Shown here: piece after piece, positions 1 through 28,600 of the stretch | Numbering within the stretch: the stretch's first letter is position 1 | How the letters are laid out: every line of letters begins with the position of its first letter | From: Telmatactis stephensoni | Lineage: Eukaryota; Cnidaria; Anthozoa; Actiniaria; Isophelliidae | NCBI GenBank assembly: GCA_029948255.1 | Contig: JALIZF010001251.1 | Span: 124,001 to 188,000 of the forward strand | Length of the DNA: 64,000 bases | Direction of reading: 5' to 3' | Translations under genes and position numbers: made by a program | Notes under the pieces: model-generated | The model's input: the letters and a program-made list of their open reading frames with translations, nothing else | Databases searched by the model: none | What the model was told of the DNA's origin: nothing

Positions 1-160
1 GAAATTTTGACCAGGAAAAACCAACTTCACTCGAGCTCTGCTCCAAAAACTCGGCTTCTTCCATCCCCCTTTAGTTCCCTGACGAGAGACTGGGTACTAG
101 CGAAAGAAAGGAAAAAGATGAAACGGATACTAAGAAAAAAAATCATGAGTTTACAAAAGA

Positions 161-312
161 GGCTAGGAAGAGGCTTACAGAAAAAAATGAACGAAGGAAG
201 GGAAATTAGGTATGGAAAGAAGGAAGAAAGGGAGGGGGAGACAAGGGAGGGAAGGAGGGAGGGAAGGAGGGAGGAAAGAAGGGACGAAGGAAGGAAGGAA
301 GGAACTGGAGGG
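161..312. repeat. GGAAGG/GGGAGG purine-rich low-complexity tract
   Basis: One strand is almost wholly A and G, with imperfect 4-bp steps of the ggaa and ggga type. The open frame across it (7-384) is rich in Arg, Glu and Lys only because of this composition, so I do not call it a gene. Confidence 0.85.
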
Positions 313-1215
313 AAAAAGGACTTCGTGAGCGGTATAGATCACTCAATTAAGACTTATCTCTTGAAAACCAATAAAAAAAATTGACACTGATTATGACAAC
401 CAAATTCTTTTAATTTCACAAACACGACCTAACATCGTTGGAAAAAAGCGAAAGACACTGAAATGTCATTTTATAAAACTCTTATCTTGTTAGTTCTCAA
501 TTCCGATGTCAAGGAGCAGGCGACATGGCTTATGCCAATGTTAGAGCATCCCTTTCCCGAGCTGTTTTGGCCGTTCTCCGTGAGTTCACTGTTTGCCTTG
601 TGGAAGCGGCACTTCTGAACTTGCGGAAAGACCTGGTAAGATAACAGAATACGGTTGGGGAGTTATCGTATGTCAACGACATGCCCGACGCTAGGGGTGG
701 TTCCGCTTCTACCATAAAATCGAATCTCCATTTGGAGATCCTAGCGACGGGCCTAAACGTCGACCAATCCATTTTATGGCTAAAGGAAATGGAAAGGGCC
801 ACCTGCAACAGTTAACGATCCTAGCCTTATAACATATGCATCAAGATACGACAACTAGAAATGGAGCACTTATAGATAGGCCATTTACAAATCATAAAAT
901 TACCAAAAGGACGTTATAACAGCTGTACGGTGATCTTAATGGAGGATACGACATCATGCAGCTTTTCAGTTAAAGGCGTTCCAAACCAAATTGATTTTTT
1001 CCATTTTATGTATTTTTACTTCAAAAAACTTAGTTTATTTATTTATTATTTATTATTTTTTATTATATTTTATTTTATTTTTCATTTGGCGAATTTCTAA
1101 TTAAAACGTCTGATGGTCAATGATCTGTTTATCCACTCGATTTATCTAAAAAAACGTTTACTTGGTAGAAATGTTCTAAAATGGAAAAAGCCAATTTAGT
1201 TTGGAGCGCCTTTTA

Positions 1216-1285
1216 TTGTAGACATGTTTCGATAGCGTCTACTGTCATCATCACGACAGAAGACGCTGTCGAAACATGTCTAATT
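1216..1285. repeat. Short inverted repeat (hairpin)
   Basis: The arms tagacatgtttcga and tcgaaacatgtcta flank a further paired stretch (tagcgtct and agacgct), with about 8 bases of loop. It could be a small foldback transposon. I see no clear target duplication. Confidence 0.6.
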
Positions 1286-2314
1286 AAAATGAAATTGAAA
1301 AGTGTGGTATCTTCTATTAAGGAAATCATAAAATATCCTTACCTTGCTCCTTTGCAAAGGACTGAGGGTCATTAACAATCACCAGCTTATTTGATAGTTC
1401 TCTCCTATAAAAATATAAAAATGATGGTAGTTTTTAAATTCTGATAACATAATTATCTATTGGTTACCAATACATAGTGCCGGAGAGAAGAAACGGGCGG
1501 TACAAGAGAGGAATGCCAGCGGGAAGGGCGCATGTCAGTGGCGATGTGATTTCAGACCTATTTTATCTACGAAAGGACTCTGACAAATACCACCACGATG
1601 CAAACACATTCATACTCTACCTCATAAATGGTTTGCACATTGTTATTAAAGCTTTAAACTTCATATCTGGTTTGTAGATTATGAGTTTCTTCAGTTCACT
1701 TATGTATCTAAAAAAAAGCAGAAATAAATATTCAATGAAGAATTCACGTCACGACAGTCACAGTCGTACGAAATGTTATGCTACACTTTTCCTAGTTTTA
1801 AAAAGCTTATGGTATACCGTTAGTTTTGATAATTCTGTGGTTTAATACCCCTTTGCTGTCCTTTTGCCGACAGGAATGGTTCCGTAAAGCTATAGTACTA
1901 TAGGGAAATTTCCTCGGCTTATATTTAACTGAGAAAATAATGGATGGAATTCGCTTAAGTTGCCGAAATGGAAATATAGTCTTAGAGAAACCCGTCCTTG
2001 CCGCTGAAGCCTGTCTCACAAGACATTATAAAAGACAGTTACTCAAAATAGATAGTTTACACCGTTTTTTATCTAGAATTATGTGTACAAGCCCTTAAAA
2101 CCTAATTAACCCCTAGAGGACGAACGACGTCGCCAGACGTCGATAAAAGCCAATGGGCTCTTGTCATGTCCTGTAGTAGTTCGAAAAAAACGAAATCAGG
2201 ACACGCTAGCTCAGTGTTTCATGTAAATCCTCTTGAAACACTGAAAAGTACTTATAGTGATTGGTTAGGACCGGTTAGGTTAAGGTTAGGTTTAGGGCTA
2301 GCAATAGGGTCTTA

Positions 2315-2587
2315 AGGCCCGGACACACGGTGCAACTTTTCCCGAAACATTTGCTGAAACACTGCGCACAACACGGTTGCACCGTGTGTCCACCACTGAA
2401 ACATCTCGTGCAATGTTGCGCGCAACAGTTCTGGACCGTTGCAGAAGTAGAACTCGATCCTACTTCTGCGGCTGTTGCGCGCAACGTTTCGCGAAACATT
2501 GGAATGGGTGGACACACGCTGCAACATTGTGTTGCGCGCGATGTTTCACAAATGTTTCAAGAAATGTTGCACCGTGTGTCCGGGCCT
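2315..2587. mobile_element. MITE with TTA target duplication (Harbinger-like)
   Basis: The terminal inverted repeat aggcccggacacacggtgca is repeated in reverse at the right end. The direct repeat TTA lies immediately outside both ends (2312-2314 and 2588-2590). The interior repeats gcgcgcaac-type words. A 3-bp TTA/TAA duplication is known for PIF/Harbinger transposons, so this is probably a non-autonomous member. The short open frames inside are by-products of the palindrome. Confidence 0.8.
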
Positions 2588-3912
2588 TTAGATGAAATAC
2601 TAACCCCACTCGCTCATCTAACGCACAACCAAGAATTCAACAGGCGTCACTGGAAACAGCGAGTCAGGAACTGTCTTGTCGTCTTAGTGTTCGTGAAAAA
2701 CTTACACGCTTTGACCTACAACTTTGACTTACAACTTAAACGCTTTGACCTTGCAGACAGAAAGACCCTTCCGCTTAGGGATTTCCTTTGAGGGAGGTTT
2801 TTACTGATCATTGTACTGATGGCGGTACGGCACGTGTGATCAAGATTTTTACGCTCAGGCATACCTATCGCGAAGTAAACCATAAAATTGAAGCATCCAT
2901 TGGAATCCCATACTTCTCGATCGTTGCTCATGCATAGAGTGATATACCAAGATAAACGATTGTTGACTGATGCTTTCCTTAATGAATTTGTCAGTTAGTC
3001 TAGATGGAGATAAAAGTGATGAGTAGCTGTTAATTTCGATGAAGCGTAACGTTCTGATTGGGCGTTTACTCGGTGTCGGACGCGGGACGTCTTCTGGACC
3101 ACCAGTACACCTCAACTACCTCAGCACTAGCACCCAGCTTAGCAAGGTAGAAAAAATATATAATTCAATTCATTTGAGACAAGAGCACTTCATGCACTGT
3201 ATCTTTTAGGGTGTTGAATCTCTGAAACGTTCAAGCGCGCAAAAATCAAGTTTAGCCATAAAAAATAAGAATGAAATTATTCTATCTTTTATAATTGGTA
3301 TATTTTAGGGATCAAATTTTCTCAGCCACACCCATTACAAAAAAATTATCAAGAAGCTTTTAGGGATGTATATGAATTATCAAGTAGCTATTAGGGATGT
3401 ATTTGAACATTTCCGAGAAACGTCTTCGATGTTTTTAGACAGAAGCAAATCCCCCGGGACCGTGTTCATTCATTCACGGCACCTCTCAGTTCTCACAATG
3501 TAAAGTCTGATATACTTACATTAAAAGATCATCCATTAATCTCAAATAGGTAGAGTTATCTCCAATTGCATTCACATCAGGTGCTTTCCTTGGATCCATA
3601 TAAAGAATGTGGTCACCACATGCGTTCTTTCCTAAAACAGTCATTCAAGACGGAAGCAGTGACTAAATGAAGTCCAATTATCAAATAGCGTGGGTACATC
3701 CCTCCCCTCCCCCTGACGCCCTGGGTCCCCAAAGATGGGGTACATTATAGGTTGAGATGTGGGGTAGTGTGACTGGGGAAGGGGGGGTTGAGGTGATGTG
3801 GTGGTATGGTACATTGTGCGCCTTAGACTGAAACAATGCTCTGGGATGACAGCAAAACTACGGCAAAACGACTGCGCATGCGCGCGTTTTCGCAGGCTTA
3901 AATTCATTCTCG

Positions 3913-3985
3913 TACCCAGAGCACCTCGGTTGTCGAACCTCCTCTTCGGTGAAGAGGTGGTACGACAACCGAGGTGCTATGGGTA
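3913..3985. repeat. Foldback hairpin with GTACCC ends
   Basis: Near-perfect inverted repeat. The left arm tacccagagcacctcggtt mirrors the right arm, which carries one base change (atagcacc for agagcacc), with a short loop around cttcggtgaag. The flanking nine bases do not match, so no target duplication survives. A half copy of the same end (ctcgtacccagagc) occurs near 8737. Confidence 0.7.
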
Positions 3986-4275
3986 CGATATTGGCTTAAC
4001 TTACGCGTGAATTTTTATCAATAGATTTTTCCATAGACCAGTTTTTGAGCATTGGTGCAAACAGGAAAGTACATAGTGCAAAAGGCAGGCGACAAAATAT
4101 ATTACAGTGTCCTCCAAAGGGAATAACTTTGGCTTTTGTGGCCTCGATCATTTTTGCCGCCGAATGTTTTCATGGGGATCGTTTCATAAGTCGCTCGTGC
4201 GTGTTACAATTGTCGCGGTCTCCTCTGGGGTCTGTTCCTCGTCCAAATTAAGGATTATGGTTTTCTTAGCACGAC

Positions 4276-21278
<17,003 letters not shown>

Positions 21279-21498
21279 GGATTGTGTAAACGACGAAATA
21301 ACAACCACAGCAAAGACAGCAAAGCTGCAAAATCTAAATGCAATCATGATGAAACTTTCTTGGTCGAGACAAAGTTCTGTTCCAATGTACCAAAGGATCG
21401 TTGGTTTGAACTAAAAGCGCGCTCTTACATTGCACTGATATTGGCCAATCATTGATGGCCACGTCACGGACCCACGCGTCGCCATGCGTTATACGATA
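21279..21498 (-). promoter_or_regulatory. Presumed 5' flank of the unrecognised gene
   Basis: Directly upstream of the predicted ATG at 21278 (minus strand). No convincing TATA box or initiator is visible in this stretch. I place it only because the gene model starts here. Confidence 0.25.
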
Positions 21499-21630
21499 TA
21501 GAATACTTCGTGTGAAACGTCACTACACGGTCACGGCACAGTTTTAATACGGCAGAAATTTTGACAACACGGCAGTGACACGGTCACGGTACGGAGCGGC
21601 CCGTTTCACACTCGTGCGAAATCTGCTGTA
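21499..21630. mobile_element. TAGWG MITE, copy 4
   Basis: Diverged copy: ttcgtgtgaaac at the left, gtttcacactcgtgcgaaatctg at the right, interior cacggtcacgg. It lies about 220 bp upstream of the predicted start codon of the unrecognised minus-strand gene. Confidence 0.7.
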
Positions 21631-22174
21631 ATGGATGAAGGACACAATCTATAGATAAGCCAGCTCGTGGATACGCAGTGCAAAGCGTGGAAACAAGTCG
21701 ATTTGTAATTGATTAAATATTTTCCATGGCAATGTGTAAAGTTTTCTATGTGGAAACAATTTACAATGCACTCCTTGTGTTTTTTTATTGTCCTCACTAC
21801 CCGCTGTCCCTATAAATAGGGGTATAGGTTCGACGTTTTCGTGGATTGCAAATCTACGAGTTGGTTGGCAAAACATAACCCGAGGCATACTTGAGTGTCA
21901 GAGCTTTGCCTGGCGTTGTTTTGCCAAACGAGCGAGCGTCTATCCAGATAATGATCACGAAACGTAGTATAAATGCCAGCCAAAGCTCTGGACCACAAAG
22001 CAATTCAGACCCAATCGGCTAACGCGTTGCTGTGTATGTTTCTACCCAATTCAAAACCTCTGGGAATAAAATTCGTCTTTTGCATTCCAATATCACATGT
22101 AAATTTTTAGGAACAAAAGTTATTGTCGGTTTTGAGTTGAGTAGAAACGTACATACATGTAGCAATGCGTTAGA

Positions 22175-22272
22175 TAGCCTCCTATGCAGCCGCTCCTTTG
22201 TGTCACGCGACGCGTATCCCCACGTGGGGATACGCGTCGCGTGACAAAAAGGAGCGGCTGCATAGGAGGCTA
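22175..22272. mobile_element. Hairpin element, perfect 9-bp duplication
   Basis: 98-bp almost perfect palindrome with ends tagcctcctatgcagccgct and its reverse complement, and a centre cccacgtggg. TGCGTTAGA repeats exactly on both sides (22166-22174 and 22273-22281). Near-perfect arms indicate recent insertion. Confidence 0.9.
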
Positions 22273-22289
22273 TGCGTTAGAGTACAAAA

Positions 22290-24840
22290 ACTAAAATCGT
22301 GCAAAACTTCGCAGTATTTAGTACTTAATAGTGCTAATACGCTGATGAAAATGTATATTGATATTAGTTATTAATTAGACAATACAAAATAGAATTAGCA
22401 TAAAATAGCACTATTTAGTACCATTTAATATGTTGCATACTGTTTAATAGGTACTCTAGCTGATGTAGTCAATTAGCATTTCAACTTGAACCCACTGTTC
22501 ACTATCACTTATCTAATATATCGAAAGTGGGTTATTTTCCAAAAAGTAAAAAGAAAAGGACATAAAAAGCAGGACATTGATTATTCAAAGAGCACTATTG
22601 CAAAAGTGGAAAAATGTCACTATCATTAAATAGATGCAAGCACCACTGTAGCATCAAATAAGTCAAGTAAATGGGTCAATAAATGGATTTTATTATCAAC
22701 TAGACGCCTAATAGGCGTTCACTCGGGCTACACCTGTGTATAGTACTTGGGGAGAAATGTAGAACAGAAGTTGATGGAAACCAGTTTGACTTGTCAGTGT
22801 CTTTTGATTGCAAAAATGCATGACAAGAACTCCCAGAGTAGAACACAAATTATATTGGAGAGAAAGTAGTTTGTACATAATTGTACCACATCATGGTGGT
22901 TTATTAATATACTGCTGGTCTTTTTATCATGCCAGACATATACAGTATACAGTCTGCTTTATTTTGTAAATGCCTACCAAATGATCCAATCTCACACAAT
23001 TTAAATTTCTATTCTGTACTTTTTTACTTTGATTTATGGAAACAAAACTTACAAACTGTGGCAGACTGTTTCGATATCCAAGTTAAAATGATTTTGATAT
23101 TGCCGTTGTCACATTGGTAGATTCTAGAAGTACCACAGTTACATTTCTATGAAATCATTTCAGTTTCTTAACACAACTTTTCGATACATGTATTACCATG
23201 TTTTTAATATGGAGCAGATCAATGATTATAGCAGTAGTCAGTTGCTGATGCTTTATTTGAAGAAGTGTAATGTCATACAATATATGCTCATTACCGATAC
23301 CATATATAGCTCCTCCATGCACATCAATCTGATACTACTACATACAGTAATATCTTCAATTCAATCCACTTTATCTTGTTTCTGTGAACATGGTTGCAAA
23401 AAGCTTGTACAAATTTGTGGTTGAGTGTCACTTTTCATTGATTGAAAATATCATTTTGTACATGTATTCTAAAATTATTCTTCAACTGTTGCTAATACAG
23501 TAAGGTCTCATAAACATTACTATCATTTCCATGATTATCCATCACTATATTTTTATCTGCTAACATTGAGCATGATTGACAATAAAGTGCATTCAATATA
23601 AAAATGACATTGTACAAAATACAGATATTTGCACTAAATATTTATAAGTTAATAATAAAAAATCATTTGTTTTCCATTGTTTATTTGGTGTACTTTTGCA
23701 CCATTTACTAATTCCTGTTTCCTGGCTTAATTATTGAATACACCCTAGTCACCTTATTTTTATTTTTATTTTTACGCAAAGGCAAGAATCTCCTAGTCTT
23801 TCTAGTTTTAACTAGAAAGAAACAAACATTGTAGATATTGTTAGTTAATTAGTTCGTTTTTAACACGGCTCTCAGGAAGAGCATGACTGTAGACACCGTG
23901 TAAGCAAATATTTATATGTGCAAGCAGTAGTGAAATAGTATTTTAAACAAACTACTGATCTATTAAAGACAATATCTCCATGTCTTACATGTCTGTCCTC
24001 AAGTGAAGTTCGCTGCCACAAATCGATCTGTCTCGTGTTCTTGGACGATCAATACATTATAAGTTGATTACAACAGCTGGTAAGAAGATCATCACTAAAT
24101 TCGAGAATTCGATATTAACGATTAAAGCAAAGTATCTTGAGATTAAAAGCCAATAGTTCGAAAAAAATTCCGATTGATTCCCGATTGATAGCGTCCGCCA
24201 TTTTGTTCTCAATCTCCCGTGACCACAGGAAGCCTCGTGGTCAACAGTGTACCCCAAAGGCTTCTGGGTAATTTGCCCATTTGGGACGTTGATAGATAGA
24301 TTGATAGACCGAAAAGGTAAACCTAGACTCGAGCTACCACAGGTAGCCCGAGTAAAAATATATATTCTTATCATTTACAACTTTGTTCAACAAAGTTTTG
24401 GTCATAGGTATTTCAATGAAACTGGCAAATGAATTACTTTTTGGTTTAATTCCATGAAGAACCAGTGATTGATGTTGGTTGCTGTTCACTATGAATGGTG
24501 AACAAAGGGTATTATTTTTGCTTCAAAGATTGTGCTAATTATTTGTGATTGGAACTTAGCTGCACCTGTTACAGCCTTGAGAACTCAGGCATACAGGAGC
24601 CCCAAAATGGACTACTGATACCTGACATTATCTGTATTGAATGGTGCATTCAAAACCATGCAAGGGCAAATGTCCTCACAGGTAAAGCTGGAAAAGTAAT
24701 GAGACATAATTGGATCCATGCAACAATTTGCGCATTCATGTCATGCTGAGTACAGTAACCTCATGTTGTCTTCAAAACAAAAACAACAACAACAATTTAT
24801 TTGTACCTTTGATAATACTTTACAATAGTTTACAATATAT
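22290..24840. other. AT-rich spacer without a supported gene
   Basis: Short frames only, none with recognisable domains or consistent splice sites. It could include untranslated exon sequence of a neighbour. A phrase near 24338 (ccacaggtagcccgagt) resembles the end of the foldback at 19927-20582. Confidence 0.5.
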
Positions 24841-24845
24841 ATTAA

Positions 24846-25304
24846 AGTCCCTATGACGCATATTTTTTTTATTTTCAAACTCATTTCTTTTCTGGGAATA
24901 TAGTTAAGATCTTTTTATCCCATTTTGGAACACTCTATATTTTCGGAGATATAAAAGTTTCAAATTTCAAAATGCAAATGTGATGACGTCAGGGGAGTCA
25001 TCATCACCAGCTTCTCATGGATTTTACTAAAAGAGGTCTTCAATTCCACAACCAGATTTTTTACTCAAACACAGGCTTTACCAACGGAAATAAATTCCAA
25101 ATGAAAAAATAAGAGTATTTCAAGTCATCTTGGTTTTGTATAATAAATGATGACTCCCCTGACGTCATCAAATTTGCATTTTGAAATTTGAAACCTTTAT
25201 ATCTCGAAAAATATGGAGTGTTCAAAAGCAAGACAAAAAGACCTCAACTATATTCCCAGAAAAGAAATGAGTTTGAAAATAAAAAAATATGCGTCATAGG
25301 GACT
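24846..25304. mobile_element. MITE with TTAA target duplication (piggyBac-like)
   Basis: Terminal repeats agtccctatgacgcatat and its reverse complement. TTAA lies on both sides (24842-24845 and 25305-25308). The arms continue through ttgcattttgaaatttgaaa and tgatgacgtcaggggagtca. TTAA targeting is known for piggyBac transposons. It lies about 330 bp downstream of the thioesterase stop and may fall in its 3' UTR. Confidence 0.75.
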
Positions 25305-25511
25305 TTAAATTTTAATTAGAGAAGGTACTGTCCCTAACAAATAACTTGAGAGCTAAAGATGGGTTAGGACCAGATGACAGTTATACATTTTACAATGCTA
25401 AGATGACAGAGATATATTGGTACAAATTCTGATGATAATTCACATATTAAAGATAACACACACACACAAATTCTGATGATAATAGCCTGACAAATTCTGA
25501 TGATTCAATAG

Positions 25512-25626
25512 CCTGTGTAGTGTCCCTCCAAAGAGAGTGGTAAGGGGGAGGAAAAGGAAAGAAGGGAGGTCACTCTCTTCTCTTCCCCTCCCCTTTCCCA
25601 ATCCCTTCTGAGGGTCACTACACAGT
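25512..25626. repeat. Short foldback near the thioesterase stop
   Basis: Ends tgtgtagtgtccctcc and gagggtcactacaca enclose a purine-rich then a pyrimidine-rich half. It lies just 3' of the thioesterase coding region. Confidence 0.55.
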
Positions 25627-25634
25627 CTATGTCT

Positions 25635-28600
25635 TCAAGAATTTGTGAGTATTTCCTTAATTAGATTTGTAAGCTTCTCTTCACTGTCTTTATTTCCCAG
25701 AAAGTAAAAGTGTCCTCCTTGTAAAACATGTCTGGTGTAAGCACCACTTGTCACTTGACTCCACCCTAAACAAACAAACAATATCATTTTGCTTAGTGGG
25801 ATGTAATTTACACCCTGATGTTTTGAACCCTTGATCTAAACTCATCAGATGCTAAGCTACTGGGGTTCCTGTGGAAAGTGAGGTGTTATCTATGTATTTG
25901 TGCTCATGCTCAGGCAACTTGGAATGAACACTCTGATAATCCCAGCAGAATAATTAGAAGTGATGATGATCTAATATCATTATTAATATGGCTGAATGAT
26001 TAATATTATTATGACTGAGTGAAGGATGAGCAAGTAAATGGGATCAGTAAGGAACATGTTAACTAAGGTACCCTGGTCCCACAGGTTCTTGTAGGCAAAA
26101 ATTAGTATGCTCATTTCCATGGTATGTGAATGGTCCTTATTCACACGTGAAAATAATATTGTTGCCATGGCTATGTTTTCTGGGAGCTTCATGGCAATGT
26201 CACATTCTAGTTCATAATAATATTACATGAGCGTGCTTGGAGATACAAATTTTATCTTCTTGTGTTGGTAATCTTTTGCTTGTTCACTGCGCTCACTCGT
26301 TAGAGATCACATCAACACTTGAAGATAAAATTTGTATCTCCGTGTGCCCATGTAATATCCTCTATTTCTGTAAATAATGATGATGATGATAATGATGATG
26401 ATGATAATGGTAATAATAACTCTTTATTTATTGAGGATATGACAAGTAAAGCTGTGCTTTTTTCCAACTTGGTCCTTCTAAAATATATTTATTTTATTTT
26501 ATTTTACATATTTTATATGTTTCATTTTAGTTTTAGTGCATTTGATCATATTTTAAATTATGTTAAATTGTGCGTTATAAGTAATAAACATTATTATCAT
26601 TATTATTATCATAAAATTAAGTCTTGGGTTTACAGTTTGAGAAATGTTTTTCCTTACTACCACTATGTGCTAGTATCCCCTTGGTAATTTCTACATTGTT
26701 AAAAATAAATAAAATAAATAATTAAACAAATAAACAAAATTAAGGCATACATGTACATGTAGTATAAATAGTCACCTTCCTGGTCATGGAGGTCATTACT
26801 GCCATCAAAACAGGTTATTGGACAAGAAAGAATAACTGGCCTGTCAGCTGGAACAAATCTAGTAAGAATAACATTTAGTCAAAATGAAGTATTTCTTTTG
26901 TCTGCTCCACTTGTATAATACTGTACGGGTGACTGGGGAAGCTGGTCAAGAAAGATTGAGGGTAGAGCCATACTAAATGTACTAGCATACTAAGGGAAGT
27001 GCAGCATACTATTTACAGCAAAGAGTGTGCTGTACTAACATGCTAGCATACTAAAGAAAGGTTGGAACACCATTTACATCAAAGTACAGGCTAAGCTACT
27101 GAAGATCCAACATCTACTTAATTGGCAGACTAACCAACAATGACAACATGTCTTAATAGGAACAGAGGGTAGGGAGGGGAAGGTGGCTAGTCGTAAATAT
27201 TCTTTCTATACTATTTTATTACACATTTCTTGGGGAGAGAGAAATTCACTGCTGCAATGCCATGGTTAACCAGTATTGTAGAAATATCACATGCAAAGGG
27301 GAGGGTACAATTTAAACCTAAGAGTTTCATGACGATGCAAAAAAATCATATACATATATAAATGAAAACTGTGCTTTGGGAATACATCAGAGGCACAGCA
27401 GCTGCTTAACAGACAAGACATTCTCACATAATACTAAGGAGCAATACAAGTCAATAATGACTATACAATGCCATAGGGGCAAATATCAAGATTTCTGTTA
27501 GCATATACATGGCCTGATTTCCATGGACCATTTATCACTTGATCTTTTTATTATCAAACAACAATACAGCTTGAGGAAAAACAAAAAATGTTTTAAAAGG
27601 GAATAAATTTTAAAGAAGATTAAGATTTCCTCAGAAAAAAATTAGAATGGTTAAATTAAGAGAATGGCAGTAGGAGGTTAATGGTAAAAGATAAAGAATT
27701 AAAAACAACATATTAAGTATACCAATATTATATTTATTTAGTAAATTATAATTACTGGATTCTCATAGTATACAATTAAGATATAATTACAATCTATTTA
27801 CAATAATAAAATAACAGTAGGGCATTAATTAACCCACCAATTTAGCTACAAAATTATTGTAAAAAAATCATTGACAAGCTCTCTCTTATTCTCCCCTGAC
27901 AGTAAGATGGAATGAAAAAAATGTCAATGATTTCATGGTTAATACACCTGAACAGTACCTGTTAAAGTAGTTTTCTGAGAGAGTGAGATCAGCTCTAAGA
28001 ATTCGAACACTAAGATCCATGATTTCTTTGTTATCCAAAATAGCCTGTGGTGTTCCTCCCCAGTTTCTTATCTTTTCAGCAAGTTGATGATTAGTTATCT
28101 GAGAGATGCTGCCAGTAGACTTCCGTGGAACCTTAAGTAAAGTACAGTACATTATGTGATATCTATCAGGCTAGACATATTCGATGAATTACTAATACAC
28201 CCATGCAGAGTTAATTATTCTACTCACTTATATGTGGGAGCAAAAGGTTTTTATCTAGTTAGGCGTTACTCTATGCCTGTGTCTTCGCTGAATGAAAATG
28301 TTACTATGCTTATGCATTATTACTTTAAATTAGCATTTTTATGAGGAATGCTAACACTTAAACATTTTGGATAGTTGTCAAAACCACCTAAATGCATGTT
28401 TATATAAAGACACTATGGATAATACATCAGGAACTAACCCTAAATGTCTTAGTAGTTGATTTGGGATGATGATTAAGTTAGAATGCCTCAAAGAACCAAC
28501 AGTGATCATGTATTCAGTGGTATTATATAAGCAAGACAGAGTTAAATGATTATTTCCTACCTACAATGTAACTAGCGGCAGTATGTTACCTGTGGTGCTG

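Larger units (their letters stand above)
1..4275. other. Gene-poor left flank
   Basis: I see no convincing gene here. Open frames are short and have no recognisable domain. Contents are a purine-rich tract (161-312), an AT-rich TTTA-like tract (1020-1085), an inverted repeat (1216-1285), a Harbinger-like MITE (2315-2587), a region with repeated 'ttttagggatgta'-like phrases (3190-3420) and a foldback (3913-3985). Confidence 0.6.

Noticed and set aside
7..384. 125-residue plus-strand open frame
   Set aside because: It is Arg/Glu/Lys-rich only because of the GGAA/GGGA tract, with no domain or splice support.
530..808. 92-residue minus-strand open frame
   Set aside because: No recognisable family and no partner exons. 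Its length is within chance in this composition.
2275..2791. Several overlapping Cys-rich frames on both strands
   Set aside because: They fall in the palindromic MITE at 2315-2587 and mirror each other.
3913..3985. Fourth member of the 9-bp-duplication hairpin family
   Set aside because: The flanking nonamers (TCATTCTCG and CGATATTGG) do not match.
24057..24374. 105-residue minus-strand open frame
   Set aside because: No family resemblance, and it overlaps repeat-like sequence.
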